Shown here piece by piece: positions 7,596-15,644 of a DNA stretch of 27,335 bases. Under the pieces are notes generated by a model. The model worked only from the letters and a program-made list of their open reading frames with translations. It did no database searches and was not told where the DNA came from. Each line of letters starts with the position of its first letter. The first letter of the stretch is position 1. The stretch is from an uncultured Eubacterium sp. (GTDB taxonomy: Bacteria; Bacillota; Clostridia; Lachnospirales; Lachnospiraceae). A program made the translations under genes and the position numbers. The stretch is taken from the NCBI GenBank assembly GCA_910586445.1, contig CAJUHV010000054.1:1-27335 (forward strand), read 5' to 3'.

Positions 7596-8528
7596 TCAGT
7601 CATCCCATATATAAGAGTTCTCCAGTGACATTCCAAACTGCCTGCGGTACATTTTCCTGACTTCGGCACCGTTATCCATCTTTTCCGACTGCCTGCACAG
7701 TTTGCAGATCAGGCTGTAAAAATCCCTGACCTCCTGCTCCTTTGTAATCTTATACTGATATTCGGATAAAACCCTGCTGTACAGTTCATATTCCTGCTCC
7801 GTCAGTGAAAAGCCGCTGCTTTCCAATGCAAATCTGTGGATCTGTGCATATTTTTTTCTGCGCGCGCTTTCATACTCCTTAGAAAACATATAACGGCTGG
7901 TATTGTTGTCTGTGGTGTTACGCCAATGGAGGAACAAGTCCTGCATGCCTGACAGCCTGCCGTACAGTGAGCATTCGATCCAGAACAGGTAGTCATCCAT
8001 GCCCAGACAGCCGTCACGGTACCGGATCTTATGCCTGTCCACAAACTGTTTCCGGTACATGCATGAGCCGTTCGGGACGACGTCCTGTACCAGCAGCCGT
8101 GCCTTGATAAACGCAGGATTTTTCAGCGGTGCATAGTAATTTACTTTTGCCGTGTCATTTTCATCAATTTCGTCAAAGGCACCGAATACCACGTCTATAT
8201 CCGGGTTATCGTCCAAAAACTGCACTTCCTTCTCCAGCCGGTATTCCGTGCTGAGGTCATCCGCATCCAGCAGGGCGATAAATTCTCCCCCGGCCTTTTC
8301 AATGCCGATATTTCTGTTTGCAGCCATTCCAACATTTTGTGCATTCTGGTAAAACCGGATTCTTGGATCATCAAAAGACCGGATGATTTCCACGCTGCTG
8401 TCAGTGGATACGTCGTCAATGATTAAAAGCTCAAAATCGCGGTAGGTCTGGTTTAAAATGGATTTGATTGACTTCGCTATGTATTTTTCTTTGTTATAAG
8501 ACGGCATGATTACGGATACTCTCGGCAT
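7596..8528 (-). CDS. GT2 family glycosyltransferase
   Basis: The 310-residue protein is a single-domain GT-A enzyme. It shows VSVIMPSYNKEKYIAKSI, IIDDVSTDSS at 37-46, and the nucleotide/metal-binding DADD at 88-91, followed by a CMYRK acceptor-side segment and GMDDYLFWIE, typical of the family. It has no Rossmann-like module and no membrane segment. AGGAGGGG lies about 9 bases before the ATG. It follows the aminotransferase gene by 151 bases and precedes the GT-D gene, so it probably adds one residue of the same glycan. Donor and acceptor are not predictable. Confidence 0.92.
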   Translation of the reverse strand: MPRVSVIMPSYNKEKYIAKSIKSILNQTYRDFELLIIDDVSTDSSVEIIRSFDDPRIRFYQNAQNVGMAANRNIGIEKAGGEFIALLDADDLSTEYRLEKEVQFLDDNPDIDVVFGAFDEIDENDTAKVNYYAPLKNPAFIKARLLVQDVVPNGSCMYRKQFVDRHKIRYRDGCLGMDDYLFWIECSLYGRLSGMQDLFLHWRNTTDNNTSRYMFSKEYESARRKKYAQIHRFALESSGFSLTEQEYELYSRVLSEYQYKITKEQEVRDFYSLICKLCRQSEKMDNGAEVRKMYRRQFGMSLENSYIWDD

Positions 8529-8679
8529 GGTTTATGTCCCCTCCTTGTCAGCACATACCAAGCGAAACATTTAATCTGCCCAGCTGTATGTGCATATTTG
8601 ATACAGGTTTTCGTTTTTTTCAACAGCAGCATAATGTCATCCGACGAATACACAGGCTTTGTCCAGATAAACACTGCTT

Positions 8680-9828
8680 CTATATTTTATTTTCCACAGC
8701 CCTGCCCAGAGCCTCTGCCACATTTTTAATATCCATCCTGCTTATATATGGATGTATAGGCAGGCTCAGCACCGAACGGCATACATCTTCTGTTACGGGA
8801 CAGTCCGCCTGTATACATTCTGAATTTTGGGATGCAAATGCTCCCTGTGCGTGCATCGGCTTTTTATAATAAACCATCGTCGGAATTCCATTCTGTTTCA
8901 AATATTCCTGCACCCTGTCCCTGTCCACATCTTCCGGCAGCCTGACCGTATACTGCGCCCAGCTGCTCCTGTAACTGTCCCTTACCGCCGGCAGCTCCAG
9001 TCCTGTGCCGGAAAGGCTTTCCCCGTACCATTCTGCTGCCTGATTTACCGCCTCCAGCTCATAGTCCCGAAACGCCCGCAGCTTTACCTGCAGGACAGCT
9101 GCCTGCAGCGTATCCAGGCGGCTGTTCATGCCGAGGCGAATATTATCATACTTGTCCTCTGCATTTTTTCCATGTACTGCAATGCTGCGCAGCAGCCCCG
9201 CCCAGTCGGCACGGTCTGTAAACACTGCGCCGCCGTCCCCGTAGCACCCGAGCGGCTTTGCAGGAAAGAAGCTCGTCGTCGATATGTCCCCAAAGCTGCA
9301 CGCCATCCTTCCATGAACAGCCCCGCCGAAGCCCTGCGCACCGTCCTCCAGCAGATACATGCCGTATTTCCTGCATACTTCCAAAATCCTGTCATACTCA
9401 GCAGGCTGCCCGAACAGGTCTACGGCAATGACGGCTTTCGGTGTAAGTGTCCCCTTTGACATCACACGATTTACCGCCTCTTCCAGGCAGGCTGCATCCA
9501 TATTGTAGGTGTCCTTCTCTATATCCACAAAAACAGGCACCGCGCCTTCACATGCCGGTGCTTCGCCGGAGGCAAAAAAGGTAAAGTCGGGCACAAAGAC
9601 GGCATCTCCCGGCCCCGTACCCCATGCCTTTAATGCCAGCGTCAGGGCATCCGTGCCGTTTGCGCACGTTATGCAGTATTTTTTTCCGACATAGGCAGCC
9701 AGGCTTTCTTCCAGCTCATGCACGGCTGTACCGCCGATAAAACAGGCATTTGAAAGAGTGCGGCTGACCGCCTCATCGATCTGGGGCTTTAGTTTTTTAT
9801 ATTGTAATTTTATGTCTCGAAATTCCAT
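8680..9828 (-). CDS. DegT/DnrJ/EryC1 aminotransferase (WbpE/WlbC-like)
   Basis: The 382-residue PLP enzyme has fold type I sugar-aminotransferase signatures: MEFRDIKLQYKKLKPQID, the ANGTDALTLAL nucleotide-sugar/PLP loop, EDGAQGFGG, and the Schiff-base lysine K191 in SFFPAKPLG followed by CYGDGGA. The start is set at 9828 because the family begins MEFRDI. The in-frame ATG at 9861 would add 11 non-homologous residues. By neighbourhood it should aminate a UDP-3-keto-HexNAc-uronate at C3, as WbpE does with glutamate as donor. It sits directly downstream of a WbpD-like acetyltransferase, the next enzyme of that route. The family is certain and the exact sugar is inferred. Confidence 0.92.
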   Translation of the reverse strand: MEFRDIKLQYKKLKPQIDEAVSRTLSNACFIGGTAVHELEESLAAYVGKKYCITCANGTDALTLALKAWGTGPGDAVFVPDFTFFASGEAPACEGAVPVFVDIEKDTYNMDAACLEEAVNRVMSKGTLTPKAVIAVDLFGQPAEYDRILEVCRKYGMYLLEDGAQGFGGAVHGRMACSFGDISTTSFFPAKPLGCYGDGGAVFTDRADWAGLLRSIAVHGKNAEDKYDNIRLGMNSRLDTLQAAVLQVKLRAFRDYELEAVNQAAEWYGESLSGTGLELPAVRDSYRSSWAQYTVRLPEDVDRDRVQEYLKQNGIPTMVYYKKPMHAQGAFASQNSECIQADCPVTEDVCRSVLSLPIHPYISRMDIKNVAEALGRAVENKI

Positions 9829-9879
9829 TTTTATTCTGCCTTCCAAATCTGACCATACCAAAAACGCAGGAGCGGCTCG

Positions 9880-10368
9880 TTACATCTGCTGCCTTCTGAC
9901 CGGCACTGCCGGAACCCCGGCAACCGTTTCTCCGTCCGGGACATCTGAGGCAACAACTGCGCCCGCGCCTACCATTGCATTTTTTCCGATCGTGTTTCCA
10001 CAGACCACGGTTGCGTTTGCGCCGATTGTCGCGCCCTCCCTCACCAGTGTCTTTATGTAATGCTCCCTTCCTTTGGGATGCCTCGCCTGCGGCCGCAGAT
10101 CATTTGTAAACACGCAGGAAGGCCCGCAGAAGACACCGTCTTCCAGGGTCACGCCTTCATATATGGATACATTGTTCTGGATCTTCACATCATCCCCGAT
10201 CCGCACATTGCTCCCTACATATACATTCTGGCCTATAGTGCAGTTCCTGCCGATTCTGGCCCCGGACTGTATGTGGCTGAAATGCCAGATCTTTGTTCCT
10301 TCACCGATTACTACGTCATCATCAATATAGCTGCTCTCGTGTACAAAAAACATTTTCCCATTCACCAT
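9880..10368 (-). CDS. WbpD/WlbB-like left-handed beta-helix N-acetyltransferase
   Basis: The 162-residue protein is built of hexapeptide repeats (IGEGTKIWHFSHIQSGARIG, IGQNVYVG, IGDDVKI, and later IGANATVVCGNTIGKNAMVG), the coiled LbH fold of trimeric acetyltransferases. An extended loop FTNDLRPQARHP interrupts the coils, as in WbpD/WlbB, which acetylate the C3 amine of UDP-GlcNAc(3NH2)A from acetyl-CoA. The size is normal for that subfamily. The ATG at 10368 has AGGA 4-5 bases upstream, and the gene is 32 bases after the WbqC gene. With the adjacent aminotransferase it forms the amination-acetylation pair of the pathway. Confidence 0.9.
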   Translation of the reverse strand: MVNGKMFFVHESSYIDDDVVIGEGTKIWHFSHIQSGARIGRNCTIGQNVYVGSNVRIGDDVKIQNNVSIYEGVTLEDGVFCGPSCVFTNDLRPQARHPKGREHYIKTLVREGATIGANATVVCGNTIGKNAMVGAGAVVASDVPDGETVAGVPAVPVRRQQM

Positions 10369-10400
10369 TTATTCCTAATAAATACAGTGCAGCCCATACA

Positions 10401-11123
10401 CTATATACATTCTTTTCCTTTTTCAACATTATCCCAGAACACCTTTCCAGCCTCTTCTATTCCCAGATGAAACAGCATATCCAGAGACGACAGGTTGGGC
10501 ACGAACTCTTTTCTGCCAAACTGGGAATATACCGGATAACTGAATTTCTGATATGCCACCCTGATCCCTTCCCTGGCAAAACTTTCCTCATCCATATATT
10601 TTCTGGCACCGTTTCCTGAAATGTATATGTCAGCACCGACCGCACTGCTGAGTGCCTGCATCAGGTCGCTCTTTCTGCTCTGCCTGTCATAGGAAAGCTC
10701 ACTCTGGTAAACAATCTGTGTCTGTATTCCCAGGCATCTTTTTATCATAAGTACAGTATCCATTTCTATGTCAATCAGATTTTCATATGGTTTTTCAAAA
10801 ATTGGCTGCAGCTGACCCATAATTTCTTCATAGAACGCGGCCCTTTTATAATTATATTCAAAATACTTCCGATGGCGGTCCTGTACCTGGCGGATCTCAA
10901 ACAGCTTAATGTCTTTCGCCATCTTCTCCCGGTATCCTTTTTTTTGAATGCTCAAAGAAAGCATTTCCTCTTTACCGTTAAAACCCCAAAACTTGTTTCG
11001 AACCATAGGAGAGCGGTCTGTCAGCTGCACTTCATCCAATATAATAAACTTATCCGCTTTTGCCATTTTGTCCATATAGCCCAGCCATGGCAGGTAATGC
11101 GGCTGATGGATTGCTGCTTTCAT
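10401..11123 (-). CDS. WbqC family protein
   Basis: The 240-residue protein begins MKAAIHQPHYLPWLGYMDKM, the hallmark of the WbqC family (PF08889), followed by DEVQLTDRSPMVRNKF, a YISGNGARKYMDE segment and a final FVPNLSSLDMLFHLG. I place the start at 11123, where ATG overlaps the TGA of the formyltransferase gene in an ATGA junction. The in-frame ATG at 11201 would overlap that gene heavily. WbqC proteins recur in O-antigen and glycan loci, but to my knowledge the activity is not settled. The tight coupling to a formyltransferase suggests the two act on the same amino sugar. Confidence 0.88.
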   Translation of the reverse strand: MKAAIHQPHYLPWLGYMDKMAKADKFIILDEVQLTDRSPMVRNKFWGFNGKEEMLSLSIQKKGYREKMAKDIKLFEIRQVQDRHRKYFEYNYKRAAFYEEIMGQLQPIFEKPYENLIDIEMDTVLMIKRCLGIQTQIVYQSELSYDRQSRKSDLMQALSSAVGADIYISGNGARKYMDEESFAREGIRVAYQKFSYPVYSQFGRKEFVPNLSSLDMLFHLGIEEAGKVFWDNVEKGKECI

Positions 11124-12013
11124 TGTCCGTGTTCCCTTCTCAGCACTTCCCGCGCTGTCTGCATGTCCTTTTCTAAAGATGCTGCAAGAAACATGCTGCA
11201 TTTTTTATTTCTGTATTCTATAACTCCATCACCCTGCTGGCTGGCAGTTCCATGTATGCGAAATACTTTTCCTTCATGCACTGCAAACGGAGCGGGCCAC
11301 GGAGGACACTGCGCACGTATCAGATTCCTGATCTGGTCTTCTGCCATATCAGAATGTATGATTCCGTCAAATGGATTGCGTGATTTCCAGTAATATCCTT
11401 TCTCCATATCCACTTCATAAGGCAGTATGCCCGTACTTCCAGCTTCTTCCCACAGCCGGCAGAAGAGCTCAAATCCCTTTTGTGTTATTTTTTCCCTTAC
11501 TTCGACTGCCGTATCTGCCGGTTCAATCGGAACTGTCCCTTCTTTCAAAATCGGCCCATGGTCTATCCGTTCATCCATTATATGCCAGGTGACGCCTGCT
11601 TTTTCTTCTCCATTCACAATCGCCCACTGCAGCACATTGTTCCCACGGTATTCTGGTATTTTTCCGCCATGCATATTCCATATTCCTTTTGGAAACAGCT
11701 CTAGGGTGTCCTTTGCTAAAATCTGTGAATAACTCCATGCCAGTGCAAATGTATAGCCCTGTTCTATCAGCCGGCTGTGGAATTCCTTTAAGCTGCTCCC
11801 TTTTTTTGGATGCACAAGAACTTCGATATTCCTGCTGATGCACAGGCTCTGGATTTCTTTTATTTTATTTGTGCCAAGCCTGCTTTCCGGGATAACAACA
11901 CTGCACGAATTTCCTCTGTCATTTAGATACTGGTATATGTTGATAAAATTCTTATTGGCTGTAAATATGACAGCCTTTTCTACCGGCCTCCTATAGATCC
12001 TACTGACACCCAT
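11120..12013 (-). CDS. Formyltransferase family protein (sugar N-formyltransferase-like)
   Basis: The 297-residue protein has the 10-formyltetrahydrofolate-dependent formyltransferase fold. The catalytic triad is in place: N113 and H115 in GIWNMHGGKIPEYRGNN, and D151 in ERIDHGPIL. The family also includes methionyl-tRNA formyltransferase. This one lacks the usual Fmt N-terminus and is embedded in a glycan operon, so a sugar amine is the likely substrate, as for the Qui4N/Qui3N formyltransferases. The C-terminal part (GYYWKSRNPFDGIIH, RALIRAQ-like helix, FRIHG) fits the usual C-terminal subdomain. The start at 12013 has AGGT 5-6 bases upstream. Two MITE copies fill the 426 bases between it and the deacetylase gene. 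Confidence 0.88.
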   Translation of the reverse strand: MGVSRIYRRPVEKAVIFTANKNFINIYQYLNDRGNSCSVVIPESRLGTNKIKEIQSLCISRNIEVLVHPKKGSSLKEFHSRLIEQGYTFALAWSYSQILAKDTLELFPKGIWNMHGGKIPEYRGNNVLQWAIVNGEEKAGVTWHIMDERIDHGPILKEGTVPIEPADTAVEVREKITQKGFELFCRLWEEAGSTGILPYEVDMEKGYYWKSRNPFDGIIHSDMAEDQIRNLIRAQCPPWPAPFAVHEGKVFRIHGTASQQGDGVIEYRNKKCSMFLAASLEKDMQTAREVLRREHGQ

Positions 12014-12054
12014 AATGACCTGTATTCTCCTTCCTGTATATCTTTTCTGCGCTA

Positions 12055-12214
12055 GAGCGTGTTTGAAAAATCATTCCCGCGATCTGCACTCCCCACTTAG
12101 CGGATAATCTATCCCAAATTTAATCAACATAGCCCGCTATGCCTCATAAATTTGGGATAAATTCTCCACCAAGTGTGAAGCACATCTCACGGAAAGCATT
12201 TTTCAAACACGCTC
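12055..12214 (+). mobile_element. MITE-like element, copy B
   Basis: Perfect terminal inverted repeats GAGCGTGTTTGAAAAAT (left, 12055-12071) and ATTTTTCAAACACGCTC (right, ending 12214) are flanked on both sides by TA (12053-12054 and 12215-12216). Inside are a nested hairpin ATCCCAAATTTA (12111-12122) / TAAATTTGGGAT (12147-12158) and a small ATAGC/GCTAT stem. It has no coding capacity. TA flanks and short inverted ends suit mobilisation by an IS630/mariner-type transposase, which is not present here. Confidence 0.85.
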
Positions 12215-12216
12215 TA

Positions 12217-12380
12217 GAGCATGTTTGAAAAATCATTCCTGCGATCTGCACTCCCCGCTCAGCGGATAATCTATTCAAAATTTAACCAACACAACCCACT
12301 ATGCCTCATAAATTTGGGATAAATTCTCCATATCATGCCCTGTGGGTACATCTGACAGAAAGCATTTTGCAAACACGCTC
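12217..12380 (+). mobile_element. MITE-like element, copy C (tandem to B)
   Basis: This second copy, in the same orientation, shares the TA at 12215-12216 with copy B. The left end is GAGCATGTTTGAAAAAT and the right end GCAAACACGCTC, followed by TT instead of TA. The internal hairpin is degraded (ATTCAAAATTTA). Copies B and C together explain the gene-free stretch 12014-12439 inside the operon. Near the right end lies the TATCATGCCCTGTGGGTACA segment that is partly duplicated in copy A. Confidence 0.8.
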
Positions 12381-12439
12381 TTGTCCGGCTGCACTTCCCT
12401 GCTCAGCCGCCGTCCGGCAGGCAACTGCATTAGAGCGTT

Positions 12440-13192
12440 TTATCTCATCAGTGCTTCCTCCGGCCCCATAACGGATGCCAGATCTGTAAAATTTTCTGAA
12501 AAAGCCTGATAACACCTGCTGCATGCACCGTTTACAAACTTTTCCACTGTATCATGCAGCGTCTCTTCCCGATCAAAATACCAGAATGCATGCGTGAGTA
12601 TATGCAGCTTTTCATACGCCCCGCTGCAGACGGCCTGTTCTACCGGCTCACGCCACCTGCGCCGCGAATCAGACAGGTATTTAAAATCATGAAAAAAAGT
12701 CCGGCTGTAGCTGTTGACCATTCCCGGTATTTCCAGATCTGCCTGCAGCACCGCCCTGCTCGGCCGGTGCATAGATACGGCTGTGACCGGGCATCCTGCC
12801 GCATCTGATAATGCATCTGCCTCTTTTAGGATCAGCCTCCTTATTTTATCCATGTCCCCTGCCGCATCCGGGTACTGCATTTCATCAAAATGAAGCCCGA
12901 TCTCATGCCCCATGCTGCTGATCCTGCGCATCAAAAGCCTGCCCTTCCTGGAAAATACATTGTAAAAATCGCTGGAAAGCAGCACAAAATATGTACTTCT
13001 GGCCTGTCCGCCTGCTCCAAACGCGGCCTCCGTCTCAGCGATCCCAAGCGCCTTTGGCAGGTCATAATCAATATCATGGCGCAGGATCACCGGGCGCCGC
13101 ATCTGCTCCCAGCTATGATAATCTGCAAACTGATACCCCTGCTGCACCAACAGCTGGAGCAGCTTTTCATAACAACTAAATGTAAAGTCCAT
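12440..13192 (-). CDS. NodB-fold polysaccharide deacetylase-like protein
   Basis: The 250-residue protein resembles the carbohydrate esterase 4/NodB fold. A metal-binding RHDIDYD motif is at residues 38-44 (H39, D40, D42), then STYFVLLSSDFYNVFS and GHEIGLHFDE with its histidine pair. It has no signal peptide or membrane segment, unlike secreted peptidoglycan deacetylases. A cytosolic sugar-N-deacetylase acting on a nucleotide sugar or glycan intermediate is therefore likely. Only 4 bases separate it from the dehydrogenase stop, and GAGGT in the last codons of that gene serves as its binding site. The next genes are a formyltransferase and a WbqC protein, which suggests deacetylation followed by re-acylation. 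Confidence 0.82.
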   Translation of the reverse strand: MDFTFSCYEKLLQLLVQQGYQFADYHSWEQMRRPVILRHDIDYDLPKALGIAETEAAFGAGGQARSTYFVLLSSDFYNVFSRKGRLLMRRISSMGHEIGLHFDEMQYPDAAGDMDKIRRLILKEADALSDAAGCPVTAVSMHRPSRAVLQADLEIPGMVNSYSRTFFHDFKYLSDSRRRWREPVEQAVCSGAYEKLHILTHAFWYFDREETLHDTVEKFVNGACSRCYQAFSENFTDLASVMGPEEALMR

Positions 13193-13196
13193 TCCG

Positions 13197-14522
13197 TTAT
13201 AATACCTCGATATTTTCCCTCGCCTTCAAATGCTTCATCACATTTTTAGTATCAAAAACAGCCTGTGCATTTTTCTGCACCATGTCATAATCTACATTGG
13301 AATGGGCGGTTGTTACTATAACAAGGTCATATTCTGCCACAGCCTGCGGCGTGATCTTAGGAATTCCCGTGCGGACCTGTCCATGGTCTTTATATTCCCT
13401 GATCCACGGGTCATAGAAATCCACCCTTGCCCCTGCACGTTCCAACTCCTGTATGACCCTGATCGCCGGGCTTTCCCTGTAGTCATCGATATCCTGCTTA
13501 TATGCGATTCCAAGCACAAGTATTCTCGAATCCGTAACTGCCTTTTTATGGTGGCTTAAAATATGCGCTGCGCGCTCTGCACAGTATCTCGCCTGCCCGT
13601 CGTTGATCACCATGCTGTTTTCAATCAGCGTAGTATGAAATCCATACTCCCTTGCCTTCCATGACAGATAATACGGGTCAAGCGGTATGCAATGTCCGCC
13701 CAGACCCGGCCCCGGATAAAACGCTTGAAAGCCATATGGCTTTGTCTTAGCCGCATCAATGACCTCCCAGACAGAAATATCCATTTCATGGCACAGCCGT
13801 CCGATCTCATTGATCAGGCCGATATTCACATTGCGGTATGTATTCTCGAGTATTTTTTCCATTTCAGCGACTGCCGGGCTTGATACCGTGCATACTTCCC
13901 CGTCTAACACAGCCTCGTACATCGCAGAAATGACCTCCGCCGCATCTGCCCCAACCGCGCCAACTACTTTCGGCGTATTTTTCGTCTTATATATCAGGTT
14001 TCCGGGATCAACCCTCTCCGGCGAAAATCCCAGGTAAAAATCCACGCCGCACTTTAACCCAGAGCCTTCTTCCAGAATCGGCTGCACAAGCTCCTGCGTC
14101 GTACCCGGATAGGTAGTAGATTCCAGCACAACCATCGTTTCCGGCGTCAGGTATTTTGCTATTTCTTCTGCGGATTTTCGGACATAGCTGACATCCGGCT
14201 GCTGATGCGCGTCCAACGGCGTGGGCACACAGATCGCGATGAAATCAACATCCTTTACAAATGAAAAATCCGTCGTGGCGGACAGCATTCCGTTTTGGAC
14301 TAACAATTCCAGATCCTTGTCCACGATATCTCCGATGTAATTATGTCCCTGATTGACTTGACTTACTTTCTGGCTCTGGACATCAAACCCAATCGTACGG
14401 AATCCCGCCTTCGCCTTTTCTACGGCAAGCGGAAGGCCGACATAGCCCAGCCCTACGATGCCTGCTGTTATTTTTCTTTCTCTGATCCTGCTTAATAATT
14501 TTTCCTTCATTTTTTTCACCAT
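13197..14522 (-). CDS. UDP-N-acetyl-hexosamine 6-dehydrogenase (WbpA/WecC-like)
   Basis: The 441-residue NAD-dependent enzyme belongs to the UDP-glucose/ManNAc dehydrogenase family, oxidising C6 of a UDP-HexNAc to the uronate. It shows the NAD loop GIVGLGYVGLPLAVEKAKAG at 21-40, the ESTTYPGTT segment at 134-142, NTYRNVNIGLINE, and the catalytic C278 in GPGLGGHCIPLDPYYLSWKA, ending with a C-terminal domain that starts ILVLGIAYK. The usual alternative, GFGGSCFPKD of UDP-glucose 6-dehydrogenase, is not present, so a HexNAc substrate is favoured. The start could be 14522 or the ATG at 14510; neither has a strong binding site. With the epimerase 12 bases upstream it begins the diacetamido-uronate route. 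Confidence 0.94.
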   Translation of the reverse strand: MVKKMKEKLLSRIRERKITAGIVGLGYVGLPLAVEKAKAGFRTIGFDVQSQKVSQVNQGHNYIGDIVDKDLELLVQNGMLSATTDFSFVKDVDFIAICVPTPLDAHQQPDVSYVRKSAEEIAKYLTPETMVVLESTTYPGTTQELVQPILEEGSGLKCGVDFYLGFSPERVDPGNLIYKTKNTPKVVGAVGADAAEVISAMYEAVLDGEVCTVSSPAVAEMEKILENTYRNVNIGLINEIGRLCHEMDISVWEVIDAAKTKPYGFQAFYPGPGLGGHCIPLDPYYLSWKAREYGFHTTLIENSMVINDGQARYCAERAAHILSHHKKAVTDSRILVLGIAYKQDIDDYRESPAIRVIQELERAGARVDFYDPWIREYKDHGQVRTGIPKITPQAVAEYDLVIVTTAHSNVDYDMVQKNAQAVFDTKNVMKHLKARENIEVL

Positions 14523-14534
14523 GGCTGCCCCGGC

Positions 14535-15626
14535 TTAAAGCACAAAATGCTTCTGTCCTGATTCTAATGCCCGGACAATCTTTTCTGCTGCATGTCCATC
14601 TCCAAACGGCTGATAATCCTCATCGATCTCCTGTTTTCTTGAGAGCTTTTCCAAAATATCCGCCGCATCCGGATTTGCAAGCTCATTCCTCCTGCCAGCC
14701 ATCGTTTCCGGCCATGCTGCGAGATCCAAAACCGTTACACATTTCTTTCCTGCAAAAAAAGCCTCTCTTTGTAATCCTCCGGAATCTGTAACTATTTTCT
14801 GCGCATGCTTTACCATGCATATGCTTTCCAGATATCCCACCGGCTCTGTCAGGATTATATTTTTAAAATCACTATTCTTTAATAAACGGACTGCCCGCTC
14901 CTTATTTCTAGGATGCACCGGATATACCACTGGTGCATCTAGCTGTCCCGCTGCCTTAAATATTTCCAGCAGCGGGCGGTCATCCCTTGTATTTTCCTCG
15001 CGATGGCATGTCAGATAATAAAATACATCCGGCAGACGCATTTCTCCTGCGCCAAGCCTCGTCAAGCATATATCCGACGGCTCCATTTTTCTGCTGTGCT
15101 GGAGGAATGCGTCATACATCGGGTCACCGACGATCCCTCCCGACCGCTCCTCCAGCCCCTCCCTGCATATCTCAGACATCCCGCTTTTCGTACACGGCAG
15201 CAGCAGCGAGGAAACATGGTCTGTACAGATCCGGTTGATTTCCTCAGGATTTGTAAGACTGTGCGTCCTGCATCCGGCTTCTGCATGACATACAGGAATA
15301 TGCAGCTTTGCACCTGTCAGGGCAGCTGCAAGTGTCGAATTTGTATCCCCATACACCAACAACCAGTCCGGCTTTTCCTTGATCAAGACTTCTTCTATGG
15401 CAGTCATCATCGAACCGGTCATCTGTGCATGTGTCCCGCCCGATATGCCTAAATTATAATCTGGATCAGGAATGTCCAGCTCTTCAAAAAATTTCTGCGA
15501 CATATTATAATCATAATGCTGTCCTGTATGTACAAGTATTTCCGTATGGTTCTTTCTGAGCAGCCGCGAAACTACTGCAGCCTTAATAAACTGCGGCCTT
15601 GCCCCTGCTACCGTTACTATTTTCAT
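14535..15626 (-). CDS. UDP-GlcNAc 2-epimerase family (WbpI-like)
   Basis: The 363-residue protein belongs to the non-hydrolysing UDP-HexNAc 2-epimerase family. It shows GARPQFIKAA at the N-terminus, GQHYDY, VYGDTNSTLA with D94, HAEAGCRTHSLTNPEEINR around 114-132, and TDSGGLQREAFFAGK near the C-terminus. The CHREENTRD segment is more like the WbpI branch (acting on the diacetamido-glucuronate) than the VHRRENFG of housekeeping WecB/MnaA. Given the full Wbp set in this operon I infer conversion of UDP-GlcNAc(3NAc)A to UDP-ManNAc(3NAc)A. A WecB function cannot be excluded. GAGG lies 8 bases before the ATG. Confidence 0.93.
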   Translation of the reverse strand: MKIVTVAGARPQFIKAAVVSRLLRKNHTEILVHTGQHYDYNMSQKFFEELDIPDPDYNLGISGGTHAQMTGSMMTAIEEVLIKEKPDWLLVYGDTNSTLAAALTGAKLHIPVCHAEAGCRTHSLTNPEEINRICTDHVSSLLLPCTKSGMSEICREGLEERSGGIVGDPMYDAFLQHSRKMEPSDICLTRLGAGEMRLPDVFYYLTCHREENTRDDRPLLEIFKAAGQLDAPVVYPVHPRNKERAVRLLKNSDFKNIILTEPVGYLESICMVKHAQKIVTDSGGLQREAFFAGKKCVTVLDLAAWPETMAGRRNELANPDAADILEKLSRKQEIDEDYQPFGDGHAAEKIVRALESGQKHFVL

Positions 15627-15644
15627 GATGCAACCTCTGTTTCC

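Noticed and set aside
8508..8674. Minus-strand GTG-initiated frame of about 55 codons filling the gap between the aminotransferase and GT2 genes
   Set aside because: It lacks a binding site, overlaps the well-supported GT2 start, runs through that gene's AGGAGGGG and resembles no family.
8827..9459. Plus-strand open frame of 210 codons
   Set aside because: It is antisense to the DegT aminotransferase, with Pro/Arg/Gln-rich composition and no family resemblance.
12055..12380. Possible CRISPR-like array from the two tandem repeats
   Set aside because: Only two units of about 160 bp with inverted ends and TA flanks; these are MITEs, not spaced short repeats.
12333..12524. 63-codon minus-strand frame across the end of the deacetylase gene
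   Set aside because: It overlaps the true gene in another frame and runs into MITE copy C.
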